Source: Haberlea rhodopensis
Lineage: Eukaryota > Streptophyta > Magnoliopsida > Lamiales > Gesneriaceae
Length of the DNA: 64,000 bases
Reading direction: 5' to 3'
Assembly: GCA_907163345.1 (NCBI GenBank)
Contig: CAJQUN010000003.1
Location: 186,001-250,000 of the forward strand
In this document: in pieces, positions 10,453 to 20,738 of the stretch
Position numbering within the stretch: position 1 is the first letter of the stretch
How the letters are laid out: each line of letters opens with the position of its first letter
Notes under the pieces: model-generated
Seen by the model: the letters and a program-made list of their open reading frames with translations, nothing else
Databases searched by the model: none
Told to the model about the DNA's origin: nothing
Program-made: the position numbers and the translations under genes

Positions 10453-12405
10453 ATGGCATCATTCAACAAAATCCCCATGTTCTCAAAAGAAGATTATGAT
10501 GACTGGAGAATCAGAATGCAAGCTCACCTGGCAGGTCAGGATGACGACATGTGGTTCGTCATCACCGATGGACCAATGAAGATCCTAAAAATAAATACAG
10601 CAGTCGCCACTACCAGTGGAGAACCACAAATGGTAGAAAAAGACAGATCCCTCTGGACAAATGAGGATAGAAAGAAAGCAAACCTCGACAATGTGGCCAA
10701 AGACATCTTGTTCAAAACTTTGGACAAGAACATGTTCAGCAAAATCAAAATGTGCTCTACTGCCAAAGAAATTTGGGAGAAGATAGCACAGCTATGTGAA
10801 GGCAACGACCAGACCAAAGAAAACAAGTTAACTGTGGCTCTTCAAAGATTTGAGAGCATAAAGATGAAAAGTGGTGAAACTCTAAATGAGTTTGATGAAA
10901 GAGTCACCAGCATCATAAATGAACTGAATGGTCTGGGGAAGGAATATTCTAACAGAGAGATCGCTCTGAAAGTAATGAGAGCTCTGCCAAAGGAATGGGA
11001 TGTAAAGACAATTGCCATGAGGGAATCAAAAGACCTTAACAAGGTTGAACTTCATGATCTGTTTGCAGATCTCAAGGCCTATGAGTTTGAACTAATAAGC
11101 AGAGGTGAAGCAGAGCCATTCATCTCTCAACCCAACAAGGCCCTGGCAGCCATCCCAGACCAGATCGCTTCAACATCAGACCGATCTGCTGAACAGATGA
11201 GTAACGATGCTATGTCATTATTTATAAAGAAATTCGGTAAATTTATGTCTAAAAATAAGAGGAACTTCAAACCCTCTCATCATTATAAATCAAGAAAAGA
11301 TGATACTGTTAACGATCAGGCTTGCTACAATTGTGGTAAGACCGGACACTTTATTGCAGACTGCACCAGACCGAAGAAAGAAGAAAGGAAAGAGAAGCAT
11401 CGAGATGATAGAAAGAAGAAGCACCACCAAGACCGCAAGAATCATGGAAAATCCCAAAAAGTCTTAGTTGCTGAGGAAGGAAACAGCAAATGGGCTCAGA
11501 CTGATTCCGATTCAGACAGCTCTGAATATTCTTCCAGCGAAAGCGAAGAAGAGGTTCAATGTCTGATGGCAGATGAAGAAATGAGTCAGACAGATGAGGT
11601 ATTCGAATTTGAATCAAATGATTTTACACGAGAAGAGCTCATGTCCGCACTGCAAGACATGGCAAATGATTATAGGATCTTAGCTGAATCATTTGAGAAG
11701 AATAAAGCCAAAATCAGTACTCAAATGGATGAGCACAACAAACCAAGCTGCTCTGAGCAGGGTGAGTGCAAAAATCTCCAGAACGAGCTGAATAAGCTGA
11801 AAATCTCTTATGATCAGCTCCATGAAGAAAATAAGAGAATTAGCACACAAAATGCTAAGCTCTCACATATATTCAAAACATGGACAAAATCCAGAACATC
11901 CTTGGAAGAATTACAAGAAGCTCAAAGAAATGTCGGTGATTTCACCGGCATAGGCTTTGACACCAAAGAATGCACCAAAGATGAATCTGAGCTGTTGCTG
12001 GTAAAGAATCAAGTCAAACAAATGACATTTGTTAAATCCAGCACAGTATATGAAACTGAAGCACCTAAGATTCAAACAGGAGTCTCTTACGTGAATCAAA
12101 ATTTGAGAAAAGGGATTGGTTATGTCAACCAAGCCAACGATAAGGCACCAGCAAGATTTGTGTCTATGAGACCAAATCCAAAAGTGCAAAATCTAAGGCA
12201 AGGAAGACAATACAATTACTATAACTCAAAACCGATTCAACGAAGATATAGACTACCTTATGAAAATCAAAGGTTTTCACAGCGCACACATTATCACACA
12301 CAACATCGAGACAGACCAGCACATAGCACACCCTACACACACAAGCCACTAAAGCTGATACAGGTGTGGGTTCCCAAAGGGCTAATCCGTTCTGGACCCA
12401 AATAG
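10453..12405 (+). CDS. gag: Copia Gag polyprotein
   Basis: 650 codons from ATG 10453 to TAG 12403-12405. This is the first in-frame ATG after the PBS and begins MASFNKIPMF, a usual Copia gag start. Residues about 20-220 form the UBN2-type gag domain. A CCHC zinc knuckle (CYNCGKTGHFIADC) is at residues 291-304, followed by a Lys/Arg/His tract, a Ser/Glu-rich acidic tract and a coiled-coil-like segment (about 415-490). The C-terminus is basic and Tyr/Arg/His rich. Gag forms the virus-like particle and packages element RNA. The frame is intact. The pol ORF follows in a different frame. Confidence 0.9.
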   Translation: MASFNKIPMFSKEDYDDWRIRMQAHLAGQDDDMWFVITDGPMKILKINTAVATTSGEPQMVEKDRSLWTNEDRKKANLDNVAKDILFKTLDKNMFSKIKMCSTAKEIWEKIAQLCEGNDQTKENKLTVALQRFESIKMKSGETLNEFDERVTSIINELNGLGKEYSNREIALKVMRALPKEWDVKTIAMRESKDLNKVELHDLFADLKAYEFELISRGEAEPFISQPNKALAAIPDQIASTSDRSAEQMSNDAMSLFIKKFGKFMSKNKRNFKPSHHYKSRKDDTVNDQACYNCGKTGHFIADCTRPKKEERKEKHRDDRKKKHHQDRKNHGKSQKVLVAEEGNSKWAQTDSDSDSSEYSSSESEEEVQCLMADEEMSQTDEVFEFESNDFTREELMSALQDMANDYRILAESFEKNKAKISTQMDEHNKPSCSEQGECKNLQNELNKLKISYDQLHEENKRISTQNAKLSHIFKTWTKSRTSLEELQEAQRNVGDFTGIGFDTKECTKDESELLLVKNQVKQMTFVKSSTVYETEAPKIQTGVSYVNQNLRKGIGYVNQANDKAPARFVSMRPNPKVQNLRQGRQYNYYNSKPIQRRYRLPYENQRFSQRTHYHTQHRDRPAHSTPYTHKPLKLIQVWVPKGLIRSGPK

Positions 12406-12437
12406 GATTGGGTACCAACAATAAATATGTGTGATGA

Positions 12438-15400
12438 CAGGTACAGAAGAATCTCGCATCAGATTGGTACTTGGACAGCGGGTGCTCTCGTCACATGACT
12501 GGAAACATCAAGCTGCTGTCTGAAGTCACAGAATGCACTGGACCCAAGATCATCTTCGGAGATAACTCAAAGGGTAAGACCATGGGCAAGGGTAAGATTG
12601 TCCATGGTAACATTATTATCAATGATGTGCTGTTAGTTGAAAATCTGTGCTATAATCTGATTAGTATCAGTCAACTCTGTGATAATGGTTATGCTGTAGA
12701 ATTTCATAAACACACTTGCACTGTTAAATCATCAGACGGTATAACCATGCTCGTAGGAATCAGGAATGGAAACACATATAAGATTAACTGGAATCATGCT
12801 CCTGATAATCCTACTTGCTTCATCGCTAACAATGATAATAAACACTGGTTATGGCATAAGCGCTTGAATCATATCAACTTTAAGACCATTGCTAGCCTGT
12901 GTAAACATGATTTAGTTATCGGTCTGCCCAAGATCGACTTTGCCAAGGATAAGATCTGCGAAGCTTGCCAAATGGGCAAACAGATCAGATCATCCTTCAA
13001 AAACAAGAATGCCAAATCCTCCTCCCGCTGTTTAGAATTACTGCATATGGACTTGTTTGGTCCTATACCAATAACAAGTTTAGGGGGAATGCGGTATACT
13101 CTTGTTGTTATTGATGATTACTCACGCTTTACATGGACTATATTTTTGAGCAGTAAAGATCAGACCGGTCCGAAGTTGATCAAGCTGCTGAAACGCACTC
13201 AGAACGAGAAATCATCCAGCATAGACAGGATTCGAAGTGACAAAGGCACTGAGTTTTCAAATCAGAATCTTGAATCCTTTCTAGAAGATCATGGAATCAA
13301 GCATGAGTTTTCAGCCGCCAGAACTCCTCAACAGAATGGAGTTGCAGAACGAAGAAACAGAACGCTCAAGGAAGCAGCAAGAACAATGCTTGCTGATTCT
13401 GGAATCTCTCAAAAGTTCTGGGCAGAAGCTGTAAATACTGCTTGCTACACTCAAAACCGATCTATGATTAACAAGAAGCTGAATCTCACTCCATATGAAA
13501 TATGGACTGGTAACAGACCATCTGTTTCTCACTTTCATGTATTTGGCTGTAAATGCTTCGTTCACAACAATGGTAAGAGTCATCTTACAGCATTTGAAGC
13601 TAAGTCAGATAATGGTATATTCTTAGGATATTCATCAATTAGCAAAGCTTATCGAGTGTTTAATAATCGAACTTTAACTGTAGAAGAATCTGTTCATATA
13701 GTTTTTGATGAATCATTATGTGTTGAGGGCAACAAGGATTCAATTCAAAATCAGATGGAAAATATCCATCTCGAAGCTAACAGTGATGATGAGATTGTAG
13801 CTAACAGGTCAAGAGACAATCCACCAGAACCAGAAGTGCCAGACAGACCGGATCAGGCCATTGAAGCTTCTTCAGATCGAGCTGATCCAGATGCTCCTGA
13901 CTCAAATATTAAATTAGATGCAGATCATGCTGCTACTATTCATCCGACCGAACCAGACAATCCAGAGTCAAGCTATCGATGGACTAAGAAGCATCCACCT
14001 AATCTAGTGATTGGTAGTCCGTCTGCACCAATTAGAACCAGAGGACAGATGGTGGATGAGTTCACTCATGCTGCTTTCATCTCAACTCTGGAACCCAAGA
14101 AGATCGATGAAGCTCTGACTGACTTCAACTGGATTAAAGCAATGCAAGAAGAGCTTAATCAATTCGAACAAAATCAAGTTTGGAGTCTAACTCCCAGACC
14201 AAGCGATCTGCCTGTTATTGGAACCAGATGGGTTTTCAGAAATAAGCTAGACGCCGATGGAACTGTGGTTAGAAACAAAGCAAGACTGGTGGCACAGGGA
14301 TTCAGACAAGAAGAAGGAATCGACTTCGATGAATCATTTGCACCAGTCGCCAGACTTGAAGCAATCCGAATCTTTCTTGCATATGCTGCCTTTAAAGACT
14401 TCAAAGTATATCAGATGGACGTCAAGAGCGCCTTTCTTAATGGAAAGCTTCAGGAAGAAGTCTACATTGAGCAACCACCTGGATTTCAGAACCATTCGTA
14501 TCCTAATCATGTTTATCTACTGAATAAAGCAGTGTATGGTCTGAAACAAGCTCCAAGAGCCTGGTATGACACTCTATCTCAATTTCTGCTGAACCATGAC
14601 TTCCAGATCGGTTCAGTAGATAAAACTCTCTTTAAATTCATTAAGGGGGAACATACCCTCTTAGTTCAGATTTATGTTGATGACATAATCTTTGGGTCAA
14701 CTAACCCCAAATTGTGCGAGAAGTTTTCTAAGTTAATGCAGGGACAGTTCGAGATGAGCATGATGGGAGAATTGTCATTCTTTCTGGGTCTTCAAGTAAA
14801 ACAGCTCAACAATGGCATTTTCATCAATCAGACCAAGTATACCAAAGAGCTCCTCAAGAGATTTGGAATGGAAACATGCTCAACTGCATCAACTCCAATG
14901 AGTCCAACAATCAAGTTAGACAAGGACGAAGGGGGAACGGCAGTTGAAGTAACCATGTATAGAGGACTCATCGGATCGCTATTATATCTTACAGCGAGCC
15001 GGCCCGATATAATGTTTTCAGTCTGTATGTGCGCCAGATTTCAGTCAGAACCAAAGCAATCACATTTCATTGCTGCCAAGCGTATTCTGAAATACTTAAA
15101 AGGATCTCAGAACGTTGGTCTTTGGTACTCCAAAGATTCAAACTTCAGCTTGATCGGATATTCAGACGCAGACTACGCTGGGTGTAAGATCGATCGTAAA
15201 AGCACCAGTGGAACATGTCAATTTCTAGGTGAAAGATTGATCTCTTGGTTCAGTAAGAAGCAGACATCTATTGCCACATCCACAGCTGAGGCAGAATACC
15301 TAGCCGCTGGAAGCTGTTGCGCTCAAATGCTCTGGATTCAACACCAGCTCAAAGACTACGGCATTCAAGCTGTTGACTCTCCGATATTTTGCGACAACAC

Positions 15401-15617
15401 AAGTGCAATCGCTATAACGTATAATCCAGTTTTGCACTCTCGAACAAAGCACATTGATATTCGACATCATTTTATTCGAGATCATGTTGGCAAAAAGGAA
15501 ATTCGGATCGAACACATTTCAACAGAGCAGCAAGCAGCAGACATCTTCACCAAACCACTTCCTGAGGCTAAGTTCAATTATTTCCGTCAAATTCTTGGTT
15601 TAATTGACTTATCTTAA
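12438..15617 (+). CDS. pol: Copia Pol polyprotein (AP, integrase, RT, RNase H)
   Basis: Open from just after tandem TGA codons (12432-12437) to TAA 15615-15617, about 1059 codons. Domains in Copia order: aspartic protease DSG at 12474-12482; gag-pre-integrase with an HHCC zinc site ('WHKRLNH' and 'CEAC', about 12850-12970); DDE integrase (Asp in 'LLHMDLFGP', 'RSDKGTEF' and the Glu of 'GVAERRN'); RT with YVDD at 14673-14684; RNase H ('GYSDADYAG', 'STAEAEYLA', 'HIDIRHHFIRD'). All catalytic motifs are present. The first in-frame ATG (12495) lies downstream of the protease Asp, so a complete Pol needs recoding, re-initiation or loss of the boundary stops. Confidence 0.92.
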   Translation, partial: QVQKNLASDWYLDSGCSRHMTGNIKLLSEVTECTGPKIIFGDNSKGKTMGKGKIVHGNIIINDVLLVENLCYNLISISQLCDNGYAVEFHKHTCTVKSSDGITMLVGIRNGNTYKINWNHAPDNPTCFIANNDNKHWLWHKRLNHINFKTIASLCKHDLVIGLPKIDFAKDKICEACQMGKQIRSSFKNKNAKSSSRCLELLHMDLFGPIPITSLGGMRYTLVVIDDYSRFTWTIFLSSKDQTGPKLIKLLKRTQNEKSSSIDRIRSDKGTEFSNQNLESFLEDHGIKHEFSAARTPQQNGVAERRNRTLKEAARTMLADSGISQKFWAEAVNTACYTQNRSMINKKLNLTPYEIWTGNRPSVSHFHVFGCKCFVHNNGKSHLTAFEAKSDNGIFLGYSSISKAYRVFNNRTLTVEESVHIVFDESLCVEGNKDSIQNQMENIHLEANSDDEIVANRSRDNPPEPEVPDRPDQAIEASSDRADPDAPDSNIKLDADHAATIHPTEPDNPESSYRWTKKHPPNLVIGSPSAPIRTRGQMVDEFTHAAFISTLEPKKIDEALTDFNWIKAMQEELNQFEQNQVWSLTPRPSDLPVIGTRWVFRNKLDADGTVVRNKARLVAQGFRQEEGIDFDESFAPVARLEAIRIFLAYAAFKDFKVYQMDVKSAFLNGKLQEEVYIEQPPGFQNHSYPNHVYLLNKAVYGLKQAPRAWYDTLSQFLLNHDFQIGSVDKTLFKFIKGEHTLLVQIYVDDIIFGSTNPKLCEKFSKLMQGQFEMSMMGELSFFLGLQVKQLNNGIFINQTKYTKELLKRFGMETCSTASTPMSPTIKLDKDEGGTAVEVTMYRGLIGSLLYLTASRPDIMFSVCMCARFQSEPKQSHFIAAKRILKYLKGSQNVGLWYSKDSNFSLIGYSDADYAGCKIDRKSTSGTCQFLGERLISWFSKKQTSIATSTAEAEYLAAGSCCAQMLWIQHQLKDYGIQAVDSPIFCDNTSAIAITYNPVLHSRTKHIDIRHHFIRDHVGKKEIRIEHISTEQQAADIFTKPLPEAKFNYFRQILGLIDLS

Positions 15618-16027
15618 TTAGTTTAGATGTTTTTATTCTTTTCGATCTTAAAGATTTTTGTCACTACAGATCGATAATACAATGTTCAGAAAGACACAGA
15701 CCGGTCCGAACTTTCAGACCGATCCTTGTCAGTCTGATTTTATCCTATGATCTGATTGGACAATAATCTGTTTTTAAAATAAAACAAAACAGCCCGGACT
15801 GATTAACCTTTTAGCTAGTTGTACTTTAACCGCCTTATCTTTCTTTATCCTAACCGTTCATTTTGAATAGTTTATTTCTCAGTCTTGGAGATAAAGACAC
15901 GTGTCTTCTCTCTCCTATTTAGCGGGCTGCACATTTCATCTCTTTTTCACTTTTTACAGTTTACCGCCTTCTACTCTCTCACTCTCTTACTCTCTTACTC
16001 TTCGCACCTTCCTTAAACTCCTTTCAT

Positions 16028-18478
16028 ATGGCTACCATCACTCATAACTCACTCTCCGTTGAGTTTGATGACATCTACAGGGGAGAAGATGCTGCGATGG
16101 TGTCCATTTTCAGAGCCCTGGAATCATCTGGTTTACGGAATTTTTTGGAGTGCGGATCAGTTGTTTATGAACCAGAAATCCGCGAGCTGTTCGCCAACGC
16201 CGTCTCCCGAAAGTCATCCATCTCTACCACTGTCAAGGGCAAATCTTTCGAGATCTCGCCAACAACAATGGCCAAGACCTTTGGCCTCCCCAGTTCCGGC
16301 CTGACAGAGTTCGGACAGACTCCTCCAGCATCTCTCTTAGATCTTCAGGGGAAGATCTCTATTTCTGGCCACCGGTTGCAACCCTCATTTAAGAAGAAGG
16401 AAATGCTCTTCCATTTCCAGGTGCTGTGCGAAGTGGTAGCCAAGCCACTTTTGGGTAAAGCAGGAAGCTTCGATGCTGTAACCGCCGAGAAGTTCAGGGC
16501 CATGGCAGCTATTGTATCTGGACAGAAGATAAACTGGTCCATGATTTTGTTTGGAGTACTGCTGGAAACGGTGATTGCATCCAAGCACGCCGTATGCTTT
16601 GCTGTTCCTCTCAGCAAGCTCTTGGAGTCCTTAGGCCTCGAGCTGAGCAAGCCATCTGCTCTCCGCCCCTTTAAGATACTCAACTCCAAAGGGCTTGCAC
16701 TGCTGAAGTCCAAGAGTGTTCCGCCTACTCCTACCACTCTGGTCTCAGTCAAGATTGAGAAGGACGAGGAACAAGCTGATGTGCGCAAACCTCGGGTCAA
16801 GCGGAAGCTGACCATTCAGACTGACTCAGAAGAAACCCAATCTGCTCACTCATCCCCAACCAAGCCACTTCCCAAAAAGCCCCGAACCCAGATTACCAAA
16901 CCAACCAGACATCTACCTCCACCCATACTGCCACCCACTAAAGCAACCCCTGCACCTCAACCCCCCACTCAGCCTTCTCAAGCCTCAACCCCTGCACCCA
17001 CAGTCACCCCTAGAATTCCCTCTGCCAATCCCGTAGTCAAAGGGATAGTTATCACTGAGTTGGGTGACTATACCCAATCAGGGATTAAGTCCCCTTCCTC
17101 CACCGGCAAGGGAAAAGCCATTCTCACAGAACCCATCTCTTCTAAACCCAAATCTGCTGCACAGACTGCCATCGACATCGCTATGGAGGATGTTGATGAG
17201 AAGCTAGCTGAACTTCTTGTGGTCTTTGATGAATATGTCCAGTACCGGACTGTCCACCACATTGATATGTTCTACGGAAAGTTGCACAGACTGAAGAAGA
17301 TGGAAGACGAGGTTCTGAGAGGCACAGAAACTGATGATGTTCGACTTGCGGTGCAGCGCAGAGTGCTATTTACGGCAAAACACAGATTCAGACTGGCCAA
17401 TCTGCTTCTCACTGCCAAAAAGAAGAACTTCGATCCGCTTGCTCCTACTGCCAGAGATGATGGGGCTGTGATTGCTCAACTTGAGATGGACATTCATGCT
17501 CTATCCCTAGCTGTCCGCTTTCAACGACAGATGCTAGGTATCTCCACTCCAGCCACCAGCCCGGATCATCCTTCTGTCAGCAAGACTCTGGCAGCACCCT
17601 TTATCGAGGTTATTCATTCTGCTGAAGCAAAACAGACAGAAGACCAGCCTGCAGAACTCGTACCAGAACAGACAGCGGAGCAGCCATTGCCTAATGCTCC
17701 GTCTGCAACAGATGATGAATCAATGAATGTTCTGTTGGACTCTCCGACAACATCTATCCCATTGAAGTCATCAGCCTTCCATGCTCACAACAGTCCAGCT
17801 GAGGCATGTGCACCAACTGAAGTACCAGACCTCATCGATCCGGATTTGGTGGTATCTTCAGTGGTTGCAGCTCTCCAAGATGAGGAACCTTCCAGTCCCC
17901 ACTCTCCTCCGGGACCATCAGATGAAGATTTGGCATTCATTCATAGTTTTTCTTCGGATCTGGTCGCTCTGATCCGATCCGAAAGTCATCAAGCTGCCAT
18001 TTCTTCAATCGTGCCGATTGCTGAAGAAGTTGATCATGCTATGTCATCATCAGATCACTCTCCCAGCCAGCTATCTGATGCACCTCCATCCCTGGCACGG
18101 ACTATCCAGCTTTTTTCTGATAACTGTCTGTCATTAACTCAACGAATTCTCGAAGTTCATCAAAGTCAAAGAGTCACAACTTTGGACTTTAATTCTTTCA
18201 AAGAGAAAATGACTGCCAGTATCGGAAGCCTCCAGCGCGGCATCAACGATCTGTTTTCTCAACAAGCCTCCTACAAGAACAGTCTGAGGAAAGAGCAGGT
18301 CGAGTTAGCCACTGAAGTCAGAGCATCTGTTTCTAACTCCCTCCGCGCTCAAGACGTTCGTCTTGACGCTATCAGCGCGCAGCTAGCCCAAGTTGTTGAA
18401 TTCCTTCAAGAGATTGCTGCTGACAAAAAGGGGGAAAAGAAGACAGACTTCAAGCCGCCTCCAAGCTCAAGAAGATAG
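16028..18478 (+). CDS. Sirevirus env-like ORF3 protein
   Basis: 816 codons from ATG 16028 to TAG 18476-18478, 410 bp after pol. Residues about 1-220 are a globular domain of the kind found in plant retrotransposon ORF3 products. Residues 225-340 are Pro/Thr/Lys rich. The middle is acidic and Ser/Pro rich. Residues about 690-800 form a heptad-rich coiled-coil segment before a Lys-rich tail. I see no convincing signal peptide or membrane span, so 'envelope-like' reflects position and family usage, not shown function. The frame is intact, and its end contains a second polypurine-like tract. Confidence 0.8.
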   Translation: MATITHNSLSVEFDDIYRGEDAAMVSIFRALESSGLRNFLECGSVVYEPEIRELFANAVSRKSSISTTVKGKSFEISPTTMAKTFGLPSSGLTEFGQTPPASLLDLQGKISISGHRLQPSFKKKEMLFHFQVLCEVVAKPLLGKAGSFDAVTAEKFRAMAAIVSGQKINWSMILFGVLLETVIASKHAVCFAVPLSKLLESLGLELSKPSALRPFKILNSKGLALLKSKSVPPTPTTLVSVKIEKDEEQADVRKPRVKRKLTIQTDSEETQSAHSSPTKPLPKKPRTQITKPTRHLPPPILPPTKATPAPQPPTQPSQASTPAPTVTPRIPSANPVVKGIVITELGDYTQSGIKSPSSTGKGKAILTEPISSKPKSAAQTAIDIAMEDVDEKLAELLVVFDEYVQYRTVHHIDMFYGKLHRLKKMEDEVLRGTETDDVRLAVQRRVLFTAKHRFRLANLLLTAKKKNFDPLAPTARDDGAVIAQLEMDIHALSLAVRFQRQMLGISTPATSPDHPSVSKTLAAPFIEVIHSAEAKQTEDQPAELVPEQTAEQPLPNAPSATDDESMNVLLDSPTTSIPLKSSAFHAHNSPAEACAPTEVPDLIDPDLVVSSVVAALQDEEPSSPHSPPGPSDEDLAFIHSFSSDLVALIRSESHQAAISSIVPIAEEVDHAMSSSDHSPSQLSDAPPSLARTIQLFSDNCLSLTQRILEVHQSQRVTTLDFNSFKEKMTASIGSLQRGINDLFSQQASYKNSLRKEQVELATEVRASVSNSLRAQDVRLDAISAQLAQVVEFLQEIAADKKGEKKTDFKPPPSSRR
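18424..18437 (+). other. Extra polypurine-tract-like motif
   Basis: CAAAAAGGGGGAAA lies within the 3' end of the env-like ORF and nearly repeats the true PPT 310 bp downstream. Repeated upstream PPTs are a known Sirevirus feature. Confidence 0.5.
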
Positions 18479-18732
18479 CAGTCTTAGTCTTTTAACTTAT
18501 CAGACTGTCTGTATTTAGGACTTCTTGATGATCAATAAAATCCTCTTTTGATTAAGTCCTTGTTCATTTATTTTGAACTTTAATAAAGGCTTAATAATAA
18601 AAGATTGAATCGATCAAACTTAATAATGTTCATTTATTTTGAACAAAGAAGTAATCGATCCGAAAAGCATTCGCTTCAGAGCTCTTATCAAGACTGGTTA
18701 AAAAGACTGAGTAGCTAGGTTTTGTCATCATC

Positions 18733-18744
18733 AAAAAGGGGGAA
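18733..18744 (+). promoter_or_regulatory. Copia polypurine tract
   Basis: AAAAAGGGGGAA ends two bases before the 3' LTR and would prime plus-strand synthesis. Confidence 0.9.
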
Positions 18745-18746
18745 TT

Positions 18747-19896
18747 TGTTAGTTCCGGACCGTATCGATGAGATTTTAAAGATGACAAAACAGTTCAGAT
18801 TGACCAGATCGATCGGACTCAACAGAGCAAGATGGCAAAGCATTTCAGACCGGATCGATGGAAATTAGGCATACCAGATCGATCGGACATATCAGAGCAA
18901 ACTGATAAAGAATATTGCATATCAGACCGGATCGATGGACTCCAGACTGAATAGATCGATGCTTCAGATCGATCTCAACCTTTATCAGATCAGAGCAGTC
19001 AGGATACATAAAGGATGGCTTCTCAGTCCGAATCATCAACGGATATTTATTGCAGCATTTAATGCTGCAATTAATGCTACAAAGGACCAAAGACTGAAGA
19101 TTGCCATAATAGGTAAGAAGACAAAGAAGAGCTTACCTGACAGTCGCCGAAAGCATATACCAGAACGGCAAGTATCCTGAAGAAGAAGACTGTAGCTTTC
19201 TCAGAGTTTAAAAAGAGTCATAGCTGCACATTAAGAGAAACAATGCCGTTGCCACCTTCAACTATAAAAGGATGCAACAAACAGATGCAAAAGACTCTGG
19301 ACTCTACAACTCACGCTGATCAATTGAAAAATATACAAGAAAGCAAAACAGCATACGCTTACAAAGTTCAGAAGCTTTCGAGCTGAAGTTATTTATTTAA
19401 GCGCAATTACTTTGTAACATTTGATCATTGTAGGATCACTGTGCGCATTGTGTATTGAAAAATAGAAGTGAGCAATATATTGTAACTGTCAGACAGAGTG
19501 TGTCTGAGCAGGTTGAGTGACTAGGAGTTTCAGACTGGTAGTGAGGTAAATCCAGCCTGAATCGGGTTTGTACAACAGGATTGTATAAATCAAAGTCTTC
19601 TAGTATAAACCTTCCTTAATTGGAAGAAGGGGAGACGTAGAAGGATTACACCACCTTCGAACTTCCAGAAACATATCCTGTGTCTTATCATTCTGCACTT
19701 AGCCATCGAGCTGTTCTTACTTACACAAGAGCAGACCGTTTCCGCACTTACTTATTAGTGGTCTGTTCTGTTCAAAGAGTTGATTAAGTAACAGATTTCT
19801 TTCACTAATCAGAAAGAAATCACAAGGGATAAATTTTGTAAGGAGTGTTCATTCACCCCCCCCCCCCCCTCTAAACACTCCGGACCGATCCTAACA
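18747..19896 (+). repeat. 3' LTR of Copia element
   Basis: 1150 bp, near-identical to the 5' LTR. It has 14 rather than 17 C in the C run, a TATAAAAG box at 19263-19270, and is followed by the TAATT target duplicate at 19897-19901. Confidence 0.95.
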
Positions 19897-19901
19897 TAAT
19901 T

Positions 19902-20738
19902 AGCCGGACGTTATATAAACTGTGAGTCCTTTGCAAAAGTATGCTCTGGGGATTCATCCCGAGATGACAGAAACTGAAGGATCTCATGTTCATATGATGC
20001 TACTGTTTGGTAAATATTAGGATGAAAACGACGATGAATAATATATGGATGTATATTTTGTTCTTTAAACATTTTCTATGGGTTAAGAATGTAATTTTAT
20101 TAAAGATTGGTTGAGCCGCGTGTACCACTTGGACCACATGGAGTTATTATTGTCATTTCAACCAAGAATGAACCTAGATCAACTAATGTTTTTTCGCTGG
20201 ACTATAATAGATTAAGTTTCACGAAAGAGTACCAGCCCGTAATTTTCCCAATAAGTAATCCAACTTATTTTAAAAATATTTTTTTTTCGATATTCGTCTG
20301 AAATTAATATTTGTTTAAGGGTCATATTTTATGCCTTTTATTTATTTTTCGTTGGTGCATAAAATATGGGGTAATATCATTACCACGTGCAAACCATGCT
20401 ATATGTACATTCTTCTTATCATTTGTCTGTCAGAAAATAATAAACTTGAGGACACGAACAAATATGTTACATGATTAAGGGATTCACGCACATGCTATCT
20501 TCCCCTTTGCTCCCGAATATGATTATTGAATCCACCTTATGGATTGAACTTTCTAGCTATGGATATCCACATTTTTAAACTAGTTGTTGTACTCTTGTTT
20601 ACTAAGAAAAGAGAAAGTTGATCTAGGATCAAGAGTCCCGAATATGACAACCTTTCGAACTGCTGTTGAATCCATGGTTAATTAATACTCTCAATCAAAG
20701 AGTCTTACTATAGGAGACCTTTGTTAAAGGATGTCAGT
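19902..20738. other. Intergenic DNA between Copia and TRIM elements
   Basis: AT-rich with no credible gene. It may begin with displaced sequence that once joined 9244, since the Copia element split this site. I see no viral motif here. Confidence 0.5.

Larger units (their letters stand above)
9250..19896 (+). mobile_element. Full-length Sirevirus-like Ty1/Copia retrotransposon
   Basis: A 10.65-kb element with LTRs at 9250-10403 and 18747-19896, each starting TGTTAG and ending CCTAACA. A perfect 5-bp target duplication TAATT lies at 9245-9249 and 19897-19901. Inside are a tRNA-Met PBS, a gag with zinc knuckle, a Copia-order pol (AP-IN-RT-RH), a long env-like ORF and a PPT. The long gag, env-like third ORF and extra PPT-like tract are hallmarks of the Sirevirus (SIRE/Maximus) lineage. 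The LTRs differ by only three substitutions and two indels, so insertion was recent. Confidence 0.95.
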
